This document shows, in pieces, positions 1-5,420 of a stretch of 7,043 nucleotides of DNA. The position numbers and the translations under genes were made by a program. The notes below the pieces were generated by a model. That model was not told the DNA's origin and did no database searches. It saw only the letters and a list, made by a program, of their open reading frames with translations. The DNA lies in NCBI GenBank assembly GCA_015657395.1, contig JADLKI010000014.1:91884-98926 (forward strand). The letters run 5' to 3'. The DNA comes from Spirochaetales bacterium. GTDB taxonomy: Bacteria > Spirochaetota > Spirochaetia > Treponematales > Rectinemataceae. Numbering within the stretch: position 1 is the first letter of the stretch; every line of letters starts with the position of its first letter.

Positions 1-637
1 GTATCGCATCGAACAGCCTTCTCTTTTCTTCTTCTGTCAGATCGCCGATGGAGTGTTTCGGGTGCAGTCTGGCATTGTACATGATGTCCTGGGCTATCGC
101 GTTGCCCAGGCCGGGAATGAGCTGGTCCTGAGTGAGGAGCCCCTTTACGCTCCGCTTTTCGGCCCTGTTGCACTCATCGATGAGGCTGGAGAAATACTCG
201 TAGGTGAACCCGGCCTCGACCGGCGTCGGCCTCATCCCCCGTATATACTGCCGCTGCAACTCATCTCCCCGCCTGTACAGCTCCATGGCCCCCCACATCT
301 GCGTCATCGCCGAAAGCGCGGTGCCGTCATCGAAGATGACCAACAGGTGATACTTTTGGGGTATGCCGTCCAGTGTGCCGTGGAACAGTATCTTGCCTCC
401 GCATTCCCCGAACACCAGTACGTAGTCGGGATTCAGTGGTATGAAGAGCCATCTGCCCTTGACATAGGCCTTGCCGATTGTCTTACCACTTGTCAGTGCG
501 GAGAATTCCTGGGGACTGCGGTTGTACCAGACGAACTTGTGCGGTGAGTTGCCCAGCGAGCCTTCCTTTATTGTTTTCCCGTAGAGCGCGGTGTTCATCT
601 GGTTCGCCAGCGTGATGTATTCCGGCAATTCGAACAT
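1..637 (-). CDS. Fpg/Nei-family DNA glycosylase-like protein lacking the N-terminal proline (C-terminus outside window)
   Basis: The first 212 codons are visible and the gene runs off the window edge. The product resembles formamidopyrimidine-DNA glycosylase/endonuclease VIII, which excises oxidised bases and nicks the resulting abasic site. The N-terminus reads MFELPEY, matching the family's MPELPEV. A helix-two-turn-helix region near residues 178-203 contains PGLGNAIAQDIMYNARLHP, equivalent to the canonical GNIYADE...A.IHP; its Asn is kept. The usual zinc finger would lie beyond the edge. The start is firm: an AAGGAAGG ribosome site lies about 9 bases upstream, an in-frame TAG sits at 662-664, and no other ATG intervenes. 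Odd points: the catalytic Pro2 is Phe, and the segment KGRWL aligns with the canonical RGKYL, so the DNA-contacting Lys57 appears to be Arg. E3 and E6 remain. Family and fold are confident; glycosylase/lyase activity is doubtful. Confidence 0.88.
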   Translation of the reverse strand, partial: MFELPEYITLANQMNTALYGKTIKEGSLGNSPHKFVWYNRSPQEFSALTSGKTIGKAYVKGRWLFIPLNPDYVLVFGECGGKILFHGTLDGIPQKYHLLVIFDDGTALSAMTQMWGAMELYRRGDELQRQYIRGMRPTPVEAGFTYEYFSSLIDECNRAEKRSVKGLLTQDQLIPGLGNAIAQDIMYNARLHPKHSIGDLTEEEKRRLFDAI

Positions 638-687
638 TTTTCTCAGCCTTCCTTCTCTATTCTATCTTTTCAATCATGCCGCGTTCA

Positions 688-1356
688 TCAACTTATATTC
701 CTTCGCTGTTCTATTCTTTCTATCGCCTTCGCATGGATTCTGTCGTGCCAAATTATCCTTCTCACTATTTTCTTTGTCGTCCAGTCTTCTTCTTCGTTTT
801 GGTACAGGCGGTTTCCCTCTTTGAGATATTTTTCCTTCAATTTTTCTACGAAGTCACGTCGGCTGGATACCAGATCGTTCCCGATTTTTATGCCCGTTCC
901 AATCTGAGCCAGATAGTAATTCTGAACTTGTATAATATGTGCAAACTGCCTGTTTATCGTCGAATATACGTCGCCATAGAAGGTTTTTCTTACCATGTGG
1001 GGATCGACATAGTCTTTATATTGGCAGCATTTATATATGTTGTCGGCCTTAGTCCCCGATATGGAGATCAATGTACACCAATCTTCGAAATCCTTCGGGT
1101 CCTCGAAATCGGCGAGTTCCGTATCGAACAGAATATCGGTGTCCGCATCCTCGACATGGAGTTTGCACTCTTGAATGCTCTCTGTATATTCTTTCGCGCA
1201 GTCTGTCTCGATTCCCAGCCAACTTTCGTAGGCCTTTATCTCCTGCCCTATCTTTGATCTGGCCTCTTCGACGGTTCTGCCGCGAATATAGGCACCAGGC
1301 AGGTCGACCAGCCAGCCGAGGAATCCTTTTCCATTCGTCTCATAGATGATTCTCAT
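688..1356 (-). CDS. HicB-like N-terminal domain fused to DinB-like C-terminal bundle
   Basis: The 222-residue protein starts at the ATG at 1356, 14 bases after the preceding gene's stop; the reading frame is open further upstream but only inside the neighbour. Residues 1-45 (GFLGWLVDLPGAYIRGRTVEEA...) match the small HicB/UPF0150-type partial RNase H fold that is usually the antitoxin of HicA toxins. The remainder looks like a DinB-superfamily four-helix bundle: H140 lies in HIIQVQNYYLAQI, and H204 and H208 form an HxxxH in IIWHDRIHAKAI, after the DinB-typical WTTKKIVRRIIWHD. These three histidines fit the DinB metal triad. No HicA-like toxin gene is adjacent, so a toxin-antitoxin role is unlikely. 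The preceding gene is another DinB protein, which suggests duplication or functional pairing. The ribosome site is weak (GAGAG, about 11 bases away), so translational coupling is likely. The function is unknown. Confidence 0.8.
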   Translation of the reverse strand: MRIIYETNGKGFLGWLVDLPGAYIRGRTVEEARSKIGQEIKAYESWLGIETDCAKEYTESIQECKLHVEDADTDILFDTELADFEDPKDFEDWCTLISISGTKADNIYKCCQYKDYVDPHMVRKTFYGDVYSTINRQFAHIIQVQNYYLAQIGTGIKIGNDLVSSRRDFVEKLKEKYLKEGNRLYQNEEEDWTTKKIVRRIIWHDRIHAKAIERIEQRRNIS

Positions 1357-1370
1357 GATACGGCGGTCTC

Positions 1371-1886
1371 TCACTCGATCCGGATCATGTTCGAGTAATC
1401 GTTCTCGATGTTCATCCCGTCCAGTATGTTGCTTATCTGACCCCGATGGTGTGTCTGATGGTTGAAGACGTGAACGACCGCTTTCCATGTCTCCTTTTCC
1501 ATCTTCTCGCCCCGTTTGTTCACCCTCACGACTACCTTGGTAAAGAAGTCGTCTTCTACTTTATTCATATATTCTACGATCAGTGTGTCGAGTTTTCCCC
1601 GTGCGGTCCTGTAGTCCTCAAAATTCTTGAAGACCTTGTCTCCGTAGTTGGGGGTCGGTCCCATCTCCTTCTCGACATCGATTCCGTAGCTGTCCACGGT
1701 TGTGAATGCTTTGAGCCAGATGCTGTCGGCTATATAGATGTGCTCGAGCAGTTGGCCGAGCGTTTTGAAGAAGTAGCCCTGCAGTGGTTGCTGCATTGGA
1801 TCTTTGACCTTGCCGGCGATTATGCCGAGCATGTCGCTGTTGATCTTTTGATTGCACCGCGCATAATACTGAACGATTTCTCTCAT
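1371..1886 (-). CDS. DinB-family protein (putative metal-dependent four-helix bundle)
   Basis: The 171-residue protein has the usual DinB/YfiT length. The family consists of four-helix bundles that typically bind a divalent metal through three histidines; characterised relatives include thiol-S-transferases and maleylpyruvate isomerase. Here the first ligand is probably H49 in LLEHIYIADSIW and the others H143 and H147 in FNHQTHHRGQIS, the family's C-terminal HxxxH signature. There is no signal peptide, so it is cytoplasmic. Its ATG overlaps the preceding gene's stop as ATGA (1883-1886), which implies translational coupling. A GAGAGG site lies about 6 bases upstream of the start and supports it. 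The fold assignment is confident; substrate and thiol cofactor cannot be inferred. The next gene downstream carries a second DinB-like domain. Confidence 0.9.
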   Translation of the reverse strand: MREIVQYYARCNQKINSDMLGIIAGKVKDPMQQPLQGYFFKTLGQLLEHIYIADSIWLKAFTTVDSYGIDVEKEMGPTPNYGDKVFKNFEDYRTARGKLDTLIVEYMNKVEDDFFTKVVVRVNKRGEKMEKETWKAVVHVFNHQTHHRGQISNILDGMNIENDYSNMIRIE

Positions 1887-2458
1887 CTTGAGCCTCTCTG
1901 CTCGTCATATTTCTTTATAAAGGCTTCTGCCTTCTTTTTTGTCGCATTGCGGCTGTTTGCTGTCTGTCTCCCGATAAAGTCATAGAATTTCTTTTTTGTG
2001 CTCTCATCCTTTATGTTCGGATATATCGCGCTCGCTCCCTTGATGATATTCCCGTACACTATATTTTTGCACTCTTCGGTGTCATATCTGTACTTTTGTG
2101 TCTTCAGAATTTCTCCAAGAATTTCATTCTGATCGTCAGATTCGACCTTGGCTATTTCAAATAACGCCCATACTGCGTGATTCGTCGTGATCATCTTCCC
2201 CGTGTCGAGATACCGGTAGAGCCTCGGGAGCAGCGGCCGTATCCTGTGATCGGTATCGACGGTTATGAGCAATCCGAGCAGATCCAGTCCTGTCCACTGT
2301 AGTATGTTGTTGCCGCTGTCCAGTAATGCGACGATGTGCGGCAGGTAGGGGTACAAATCCTGGGGATGTTCTCTCCCCATGCTCAAAAGTTCGTTGACAA
2401 ACCCGTATTTCACTTTTGTGTCGGACGGCGTCAATTTTTCAAAATCCAATGCTTCCAT
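1883..2458 (-). CDS. HEAT-like helical repeat protein
   Basis: This is a 191-residue, all-helical, cytoplasmic protein. Paired amphipathic helices recur, for example PYLPHIVALLDSGNNILQW, DLLGLLITVD and ITTNHAVWALFEIAKV, in a pattern typical of HEAT/ARM-type repeats. Such proteins usually act as binding scaffolds, although AlkC/AlkD DNA glycosylases also use a HEAT-like fold. I do not see the AlkD catalytic signature. The C-terminal segment RNATKKKAEAFIKKY is strongly basic. I recall similar full-length proteins in other anaerobes annotated only as HEAT-repeat proteins. The chosen start is the ATG at 2458, which has AGGAG at 2466-2470, 7 bases away. An upstream in-frame start at 2518 would add 20 residues inside the preceding gene and lacks support. 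The stop overlaps the next gene's ATG by four bases. The function is unknown. Confidence 0.8.
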   Translation of the reverse strand: MEALDFEKLTPSDTKVKYGFVNELLSMGREHPQDLYPYLPHIVALLDSGNNILQWTGLDLLGLLITVDTDHRIRPLLPRLYRYLDTGKMITTNHAVWALFEIAKVESDDQNEILGEILKTQKYRYDTEECKNIVYGNIIKGASAIYPNIKDESTKKKFYDFIGRQTANSRNATKKKAEAFIKKYDEQRGSR

Positions 2459-2468
2459 TTTGATACTC

Positions 2469-2942
2469 CTATGCGCCCTCCGTTTTACAGACATCGATCC
2501 ATTTTTCTGCGCCTCCAATCTCTTCCAGCTCCCGGCACGTCATCTCTATCGCCGAATTGCTGCTCCCGCAGGCAGGATACACCGTGGCAAATCTTTTCAG
2601 TGAGACATCCAGATACACACGTACCTTCTCATTGATTCCGAATGGACATACACCGCCGATGTCGTGGCCGATATATTGTTCGACCAGGTCCTTATCGATC
2701 ATCCTTGCCTTTGCGCCGAAGAGGTGCCGGTATTTTTTATTGTCGATTTTTGTATCTCCCGCAGTGACAACCAATATGGCATTCTCATCGACCATGAGTG
2801 CCAAGGTTTTGGCGATTCTCGCTTCCTCAATGCCGAGCGCTTTTGCCGCCAGTTCCACCGTTGCGCTCGATACATCCAGCTCTTGTACTTGTCTGTCTTT
2901 GTTCCATTTTTTCAGGTGTTCTTTTGCCCTTTCCAGACTCAT
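2469..2942 (-). CDS. YbaK/EbsC-family aminoacyl-tRNA deacylase
   Basis: The 157-residue protein fills a complete YbaK/prolyl-tRNA-synthetase-associated (INS-like) domain. Free-standing members hydrolyse mischarged tRNAs such as Cys-tRNA(Pro) or Ala-tRNA(Pro) in trans. Visible signatures are ARIAKTLAL with the conserved lysine at residue 45, VTAGDTKIDNKKYR (59-72), the GGVCPFG loop (96-102) and ACGSSNSAIEMT (124-135). All fit an active enzyme. The subfamily (YbaK, ProXp-ala or another ProXp) and thus the tRNA specificity cannot be assigned by eye. Its ATG overlaps the upstream methyltransferase stop (ATGA, 2939-2942), so the two are probably translationally coupled. Its own stop overlaps the ribosome site of the following HEAT-like gene. 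There is no signal peptide. Confidence 0.92.
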   Translation of the reverse strand: MSLERAKEHLKKWNKDRQVQELDVSSATVELAAKALGIEEARIAKTLALMVDENAILVVTAGDTKIDNKKYRHLFGAKARMIDKDLVEQYIGHDIGGVCPFGINEKVRVYLDVSLKRFATVYPACGSSNSAIEMTCRELEEIGGAEKWIDVCKTEGA

Positions 2943-3580
2943 AGATCAGCATCTCTCCTTATTGCGATTGTCACTCCGTCGCCGATCGGCAATATCGTGC
3001 TCATGACCCGATCGTCATGTATCACAAGGTCATTGAACTCCTTTATATAAGGAATTAAATACCGCCATTTTTCATCCAGGTCCACCACGGGGAAAAGAGT
3101 GTCATCGGCAATCAGGATGCCGTCAGGTTTCAGCAAACGAATGCAGTCCTCGTACAAGGCCGGATACAGGCGCTTGTCCACATCTAAAAATATTACATCA
3201 TATTGCCCGCTCAGCGAAGGCAGTATCTTCCACGCATCGCCGATTTTCAGCTCTATTGCGCGGTCGACATTCTCTCTGGCAAAATTGGACAATGCCTGTT
3301 TTGCCACCACTTCATCGTACTCAATGGTGGTGATTTTGCCATTGTTGTTGATGATCTCCTTTGCCATCGAGACTGTGGAATAGCCGATGCTCGTCCCGAT
3401 CTCGAGAATATTCCTTGCATTGGTGAGATGAATGATGAACTTTAAAAATCTTGCGACTTCAGTATCTATGGTGGGGGTGAAGTCCTTCAATGCCGTTTCT
3501 TCGCTGTATTTCGTTTTGCTCAGGTTTGTTCTTGTGGCATATAAGCCGTTTATATACTGATTGACCCTCTCAATATCCAT
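2939..3580 (-). CDS. SAM-dependent O-methyltransferase (COMT/CCoAOMT-like, class I)
   Basis: The 213-residue protein has the usual length for bacterial family-3 O-methyltransferases, which move a methyl group from S-adenosylmethionine to a catechol-type hydroxyl using a divalent metal. The SAM-binding motif I is NILEIGTSIGYSTVSMA (residues 57-73), followed by the acidic ribose contact in TIEYD (85-89) and GDAWKILPSL (114-123). Metal ligands by analogy are D133 in FLDVDK, and D159 and D160 in IADDTLFP. The last replaces the Asn of the canonical DN pair, a conservative change that occurs in relatives. The start ATG has GGAG about 6 bases upstream and lies 32 bases after the NUDIX stop. The substrate is unknown. 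The product is cytoplasmic. Confidence 0.92.
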   Translation of the reverse strand: MDIERVNQYINGLYATRTNLSKTKYSEETALKDFTPTIDTEVARFLKFIIHLTNARNILEIGTSIGYSTVSMAKEIINNNGKITTIEYDEVVAKQALSNFARENVDRAIELKIGDAWKILPSLSGQYDVIFLDVDKRLYPALYEDCIRLLKPDGILIADDTLFPVVDLDEKWRYLIPYIKEFNDLVIHDDRVMSTILPIGDGVTIAIRRDADL

Positions 3581-3612
3581 AGCTCGCTCCGCTGTTGATC
3601 ATAGAATGTTTG

Positions 3613-4053
3613 TCAATAGTTGTAAAATATTTCTATCTTCCCGTGATCTTTGTCCTGCCCGCGGATTTTCATCAACAGGTCTTTTGTGAATCCGCCGAGA
3701 TCGTACTTTGCCATTTCATCTATATCGATCCATGCGTATTCTTCCGCCTCATCATTCAGAGTGACCTCGTTCATGTCGGTTTTGCAGAGATAATCCAGGA
3801 ATATGAAATGTTTTCTTTCGTGGAAAGTTTTACTGTAAATGCATTCCTTTATTCCGATTAGCCTGATGTCGTATATTTCAAGGCCGGTTTCTTCACGGAT
3901 TTCTCGTATCAATGCGGCCTCCATCGGCTCGCCTAATTCAATGTGGCCGCCCGGAATTACATACTGATTGTTCCATTTGTGCGATTTGCACAGCAACAGC
4001 TTATCTTCTCTGTTGAAGATAACCGCGCCCACCGTGATTTCAGGATACTGCAA
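3613..4053 (-). CDS. NUDIX hydrolase
   Basis: The protein hydrolyses a nucleoside diphosphate linked to another moiety. The Nudix box is complete at residues 36-58, from GHIELGE through REIREETGL, and matches G-x5-E-x7-REUxEExGU; E51, E54 and E55 should bind Mg2+. A typical first strand, PEITVGAVIFNREDKLLL, precedes it. No ATG is available. I chose the TTG at 4053 because AAGGGAG (4063-4069) sits 9 bases upstream and the product then starts where relatives do, giving 146 residues. The alternative TTG at 4089 would add 12 residues and overlap the upstream gene by 20 bases, with only a poorly spaced AGGA. Substrate class (mutagenic dNTP, sugar nucleotide, cap-like) cannot be read from the sequence. 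Family is near certain; the start is less so. Confidence 0.92.
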   Translation of the reverse strand: MQYPEITVGAVIFNREDKLLLCKSHKWNNQYVIPGGHIELGEPMEAALIREIREETGLEIYDIRLIGIKECIYSKTFHERKHFIFLDYLCKTDMNEVTLNDEAEEYAWIDIDEMAKYDLGGFTKDLLMKIRGQDKDHGKIEIFYNY

Positions 4054-4069
4054 TTGGTCGCGCTCCCTT

Positions 4070-4567
4070 CTATATTTTATCTTTAACAATCCTGATGAAA
4101 TTCTTTATCAGGGCTGCTTTTTGCGGCTCTGTTAAGTCTTTCGTTGCCGAGGAGACCGCATCGATTATCGTCGCCTGCTGTTTCTTCAATAGATTCATTT
4201 GTCCATTCAACAGGTTGTTCAGAAACCATCGGTTGGCCGTGACAAGGAGACCCACCTTCTTGTTCGCCAGGTCCGGTTTGGTATTGAGCCAGTTCCGTAT
4301 GGGAGAATTTGTATTGAACGCCATCACTATGCTGTATATTATGATCGTATCGTATGCTGTGATGTCTTTATTCTGAATGTTCTGCACGTTTGACACATCA
4401 TATTGCAGCCCGTTCATGTTCAGTTCATTTTCAATCATCGTTTTGTAAGGTTCTATTTTCTCATTGTCTTCGTCATAAAGAAAAAGGATACGTTTGGATT
4501 GGTTCCCCTGCGCATATATGCCGATTATGCAACCGAGTACAAGGAAAAGCGCAACAATTCGCTTCAT
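4070..4567 (-). CDS. Exported flavodoxin-like protein
   Basis: The 165-residue protein begins MKRIVALFLVLGCIIGIYAQG, a signal peptide with a short basic start and a hydrophobic core. Cleavage may follow IYA (residue 19). Alternatively VLGC at 10-13 could act as a relaxed lipobox, which would make this a lipoprotein. The mature part has alternating strands and helices as in flavodoxins: KRILFLYDEDNEK, then AYDTIIIYSIVMAF, then NKKVGLLVTANRW. The classical phosphate-binding T-x-T-G-x-T loop after strand 1 is absent, so FMN binding is uncertain. The ATG at 4567 has a perfect AGGAGG 7 bases upstream. An in-frame TTG at 4624 would add a non-secretory leader and is rejected. It is the only clearly exported soluble protein in the run. 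An 84-base gap with a possible promoter precedes it. Role is unknown. Confidence 0.78.
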   Translation of the reverse strand: MKRIVALFLVLGCIIGIYAQGNQSKRILFLYDEDNEKIEPYKTMIENELNMNGLQYDVSNVQNIQNKDITAYDTIIIYSIVMAFNTNSPIRNWLNTKPDLANKKVGLLVTANRWFLNNLLNGQMNLLKKQQATIIDAVSSATKDLTEPQKAALIKNFIRIVKDKI

Positions 4568-4574
4568 GAAACGG

Positions 4575-4580
4575 CCTCCT
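4575..4580 (-). promoter_or_regulatory. Consensus Shine-Dalgarno that fixes the start of the exported protein
   Basis: The transcript reads AGGAGG 7 bases before the ATG at 4567. It is a full anti-16S match with good spacing and decides in favour of this start over the in-frame TTG at 4624. Confidence 0.8.
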
Positions 4581-4595
4581 GTGACTAAAAATCCT

Positions 4596-4624
4596 GCTAT
4601 ACATTTATGACCTGCCAGCGACAA
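4596..4624 (-). promoter_or_regulatory. Possible sigma-70-type promoter inside the operon
   Basis: In the 84-base gap before the exported flavodoxin-like gene, the minus strand reads TTGTCG (4619-4624), a 17-base spacer, then TATAGC (4596-4601). Each hexamer matches the consensus at four of six positions and the spacing is optimal. A transcript would start about 20 bases before the ATG and include the AGGAGG site. This could let the lower half of the run be expressed separately. Such matches arise by chance, so it is a candidate only. Confidence 0.3.
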
Positions 4625-4651
4625 GGAACGGCTCAGGGCGGCTGTCGGGTG

Positions 4652-5305
4652 TTATTCTTTGTAATTACTGTAGTATATTCTGGCTAATATTTCATTATTC
4701 ATATACTGGTTTTTGATCGCTTCAAGACTGGCTTCCATTGTTTGTGTATTTGCGTTGAATTCGCCAAAATCGTAGATGTTTATTTTCCCGCCGGAATAGA
4801 CCTCGAAGGTGTTTTTTATCTGGTCCAGCAGGGATATCAGCCTCGGAAAGTCCTGCCGTTTCAGATAATGGTAGATCAAATGCCGGTTGGGATGGATGAC
4901 CCCATCCAACATCATGTAGCGCCACAATTCAAAGGAAAAGCCTGTATTGAATTGTTTGCTCGGCAATTCTTCATCGGAATATTGCTTGATCGTTTCGATG
5001 TACCGCCGTATCGCAGTTGAAAAATTGTCTTGGACTTCCTCAATCGACAGGTCTCTGCTTGCATAATAGAGACGTATATTGAATTCGTCCGGACTCACGA
5101 TGTCACCATATTGAACATTGTTCCTTATTTTTTGAAGTTTTTGTGCAGAATAATTCATCCATCCAGTGATGTGGGCGACGATATCTTTTTCAGTCCAATC
5201 GTCGAATGTCCCGACACGGGGAGTGGCTTTCTTCGATGTTTCGATAAATTCATGTACGGCGATTTTCGTTTTTCCGATTTCTGCCGTGATTTCGTCGCCT
5301 GTCAT
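4652..5305 (-). CDS. DinB-superfamily protein, ClbS/DfsB- or MDMPI-like
   Basis: The 217-residue cytoplasmic protein resembles DinB-like four-helix bundles, closest by eye to the ClbS/DfsB group, whose founding member is the colibactin self-resistance protein. The segment WTEKDIVAHITGW (residues 37-49) is the family's helix-2 signature with H45. A second cluster, HPNRHLIYHYLK (138-149), has H138, H142 and H146 in consecutive HxxxH spacing and could supply the other metal ligands. About 45 residues after the bundle (from near 170) extend beyond the usual family length and have no recognised motif. The ATG has AGGAG 6 bases upstream. The 106-base GC-rich intergenic stretch lies immediately before it. 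Assignment to the superfamily is good; membership of the ClbS subgroup, and thus any resistance role, is tentative. Confidence 0.78.
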   Translation of the reverse strand: MTGDEITAEIGKTKIAVHEFIETSKKATPRVGTFDDWTEKDIVAHITGWMNYSAQKLQKIRNNVQYGDIVSPDEFNIRLYYASRDLSIEEVQDNFSTAIRRYIETIKQYSDEELPSKQFNTGFSFELWRYMMLDGVIHPNRHLIYHYLKRQDFPRLISLLDQIKNTFEVYSGGKINIYDFGEFNANTQTMEASLEAIKNQYMNNEILARIYYSNYKE

Positions 5306-5320
5306 GCTTGTCTCCTCTCA

Positions 5321-5420
5321 GACGCGCCCGGTGGTACTGCAGGGCGCCGCGCTCGTCGTGACAAGCTCTGCCGTGTCCTCGAGAGTCGTGCGCGGCGGCC
5401 GCCGCGCAGGCTCACGACGA
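5321..5420. other. GC-rich intergenic block with nested inverted repeats
   Basis: By hand count 74 of these 100 bases are G or C, far above the flanking genes. It spans the stop codon of the unknown helical gene and most of the gap to the DinB/ClbS-like gene. Besides the central 20-bp palindrome it holds a perfect 9-bp inverted repeat, TCGTCGTGA at 5353-5361 against TCACGACGA at 5412-5420, enclosing the palindrome. A second, 6-bp pair is GCGCCC at 5324-5329 with GGGCGC at 5342-5347. There is no T-run after the hairpins in the direction of transcription, so it is not a standard intrinsic terminator. It could be an mRNA stability or attenuation element, a protein-binding site, or a small inserted palindromic unit. 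Confidence 0.6.
5389..5408. repeat. Perfect 20-bp GC-only-core palindrome
   Basis: TGCGCGGCGGCCGCCGCGCA equals its own reverse complement over all 20 bases, with no spacer. It lies three bases past the stop codon (5412-5414) of the upstream gene. In RNA it could form a very stable hairpin closed by a GGCC tetraloop; in DNA it could extrude as a cruciform or bind a dimeric protein. Confidence 0.9.

Noticed and set aside
53..547. A 164-codon open frame on the plus strand
   Set aside because: It is antisense to the Fpg/Nei-like gene, whose motifs are unmistakable on the minus strand.
676..1257. A 193-codon plus-strand frame rich in Phe, Leu and Tyr
   Set aside because: It is the complement of the HicB/DinB-like gene; its apparent hydrophobicity reflects Glu/Lys codons read in reverse.
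688..1356. HicAB toxin-antitoxin module
   Set aside because: Only a HicB-like domain is present; no small HicA-type double-stranded-RNA-binding toxin gene adjoins it, and the rest of the protein is DinB-like.
1357..1488. A 44-residue N-terminal extension of the HicB/DinB-like protein
   Set aside because: The extension lies in the coding region of the upstream DinB gene, is Arg/Asp/Ser-rich low-complexity sequence, and the HicB-like domain begins naturally at the ATG at 1356.
4568..4651. Terminator or riboswitch in the 84-base gap before the exported protein
   Set aside because: I found no strong stem with a T-run and no recognisable riboswitch core; only the promoter-like hexamers and ribosome site stand out.
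5389..5408. Intrinsic (Rho-independent) terminator after the 337-residue gene
   Set aside because: The hairpin is very stable but no run of U follows it in the transcript, so it was recorded as a palindrome of unknown role.
5306..5414. Integron attC recombination site, given the many small single genes and a palindromic gap
   Set aside because: No RYYYAAC or GTTRRRY core pair is seen here, and overlapping genes elsewhere in the run are not compatible with a cassette array.
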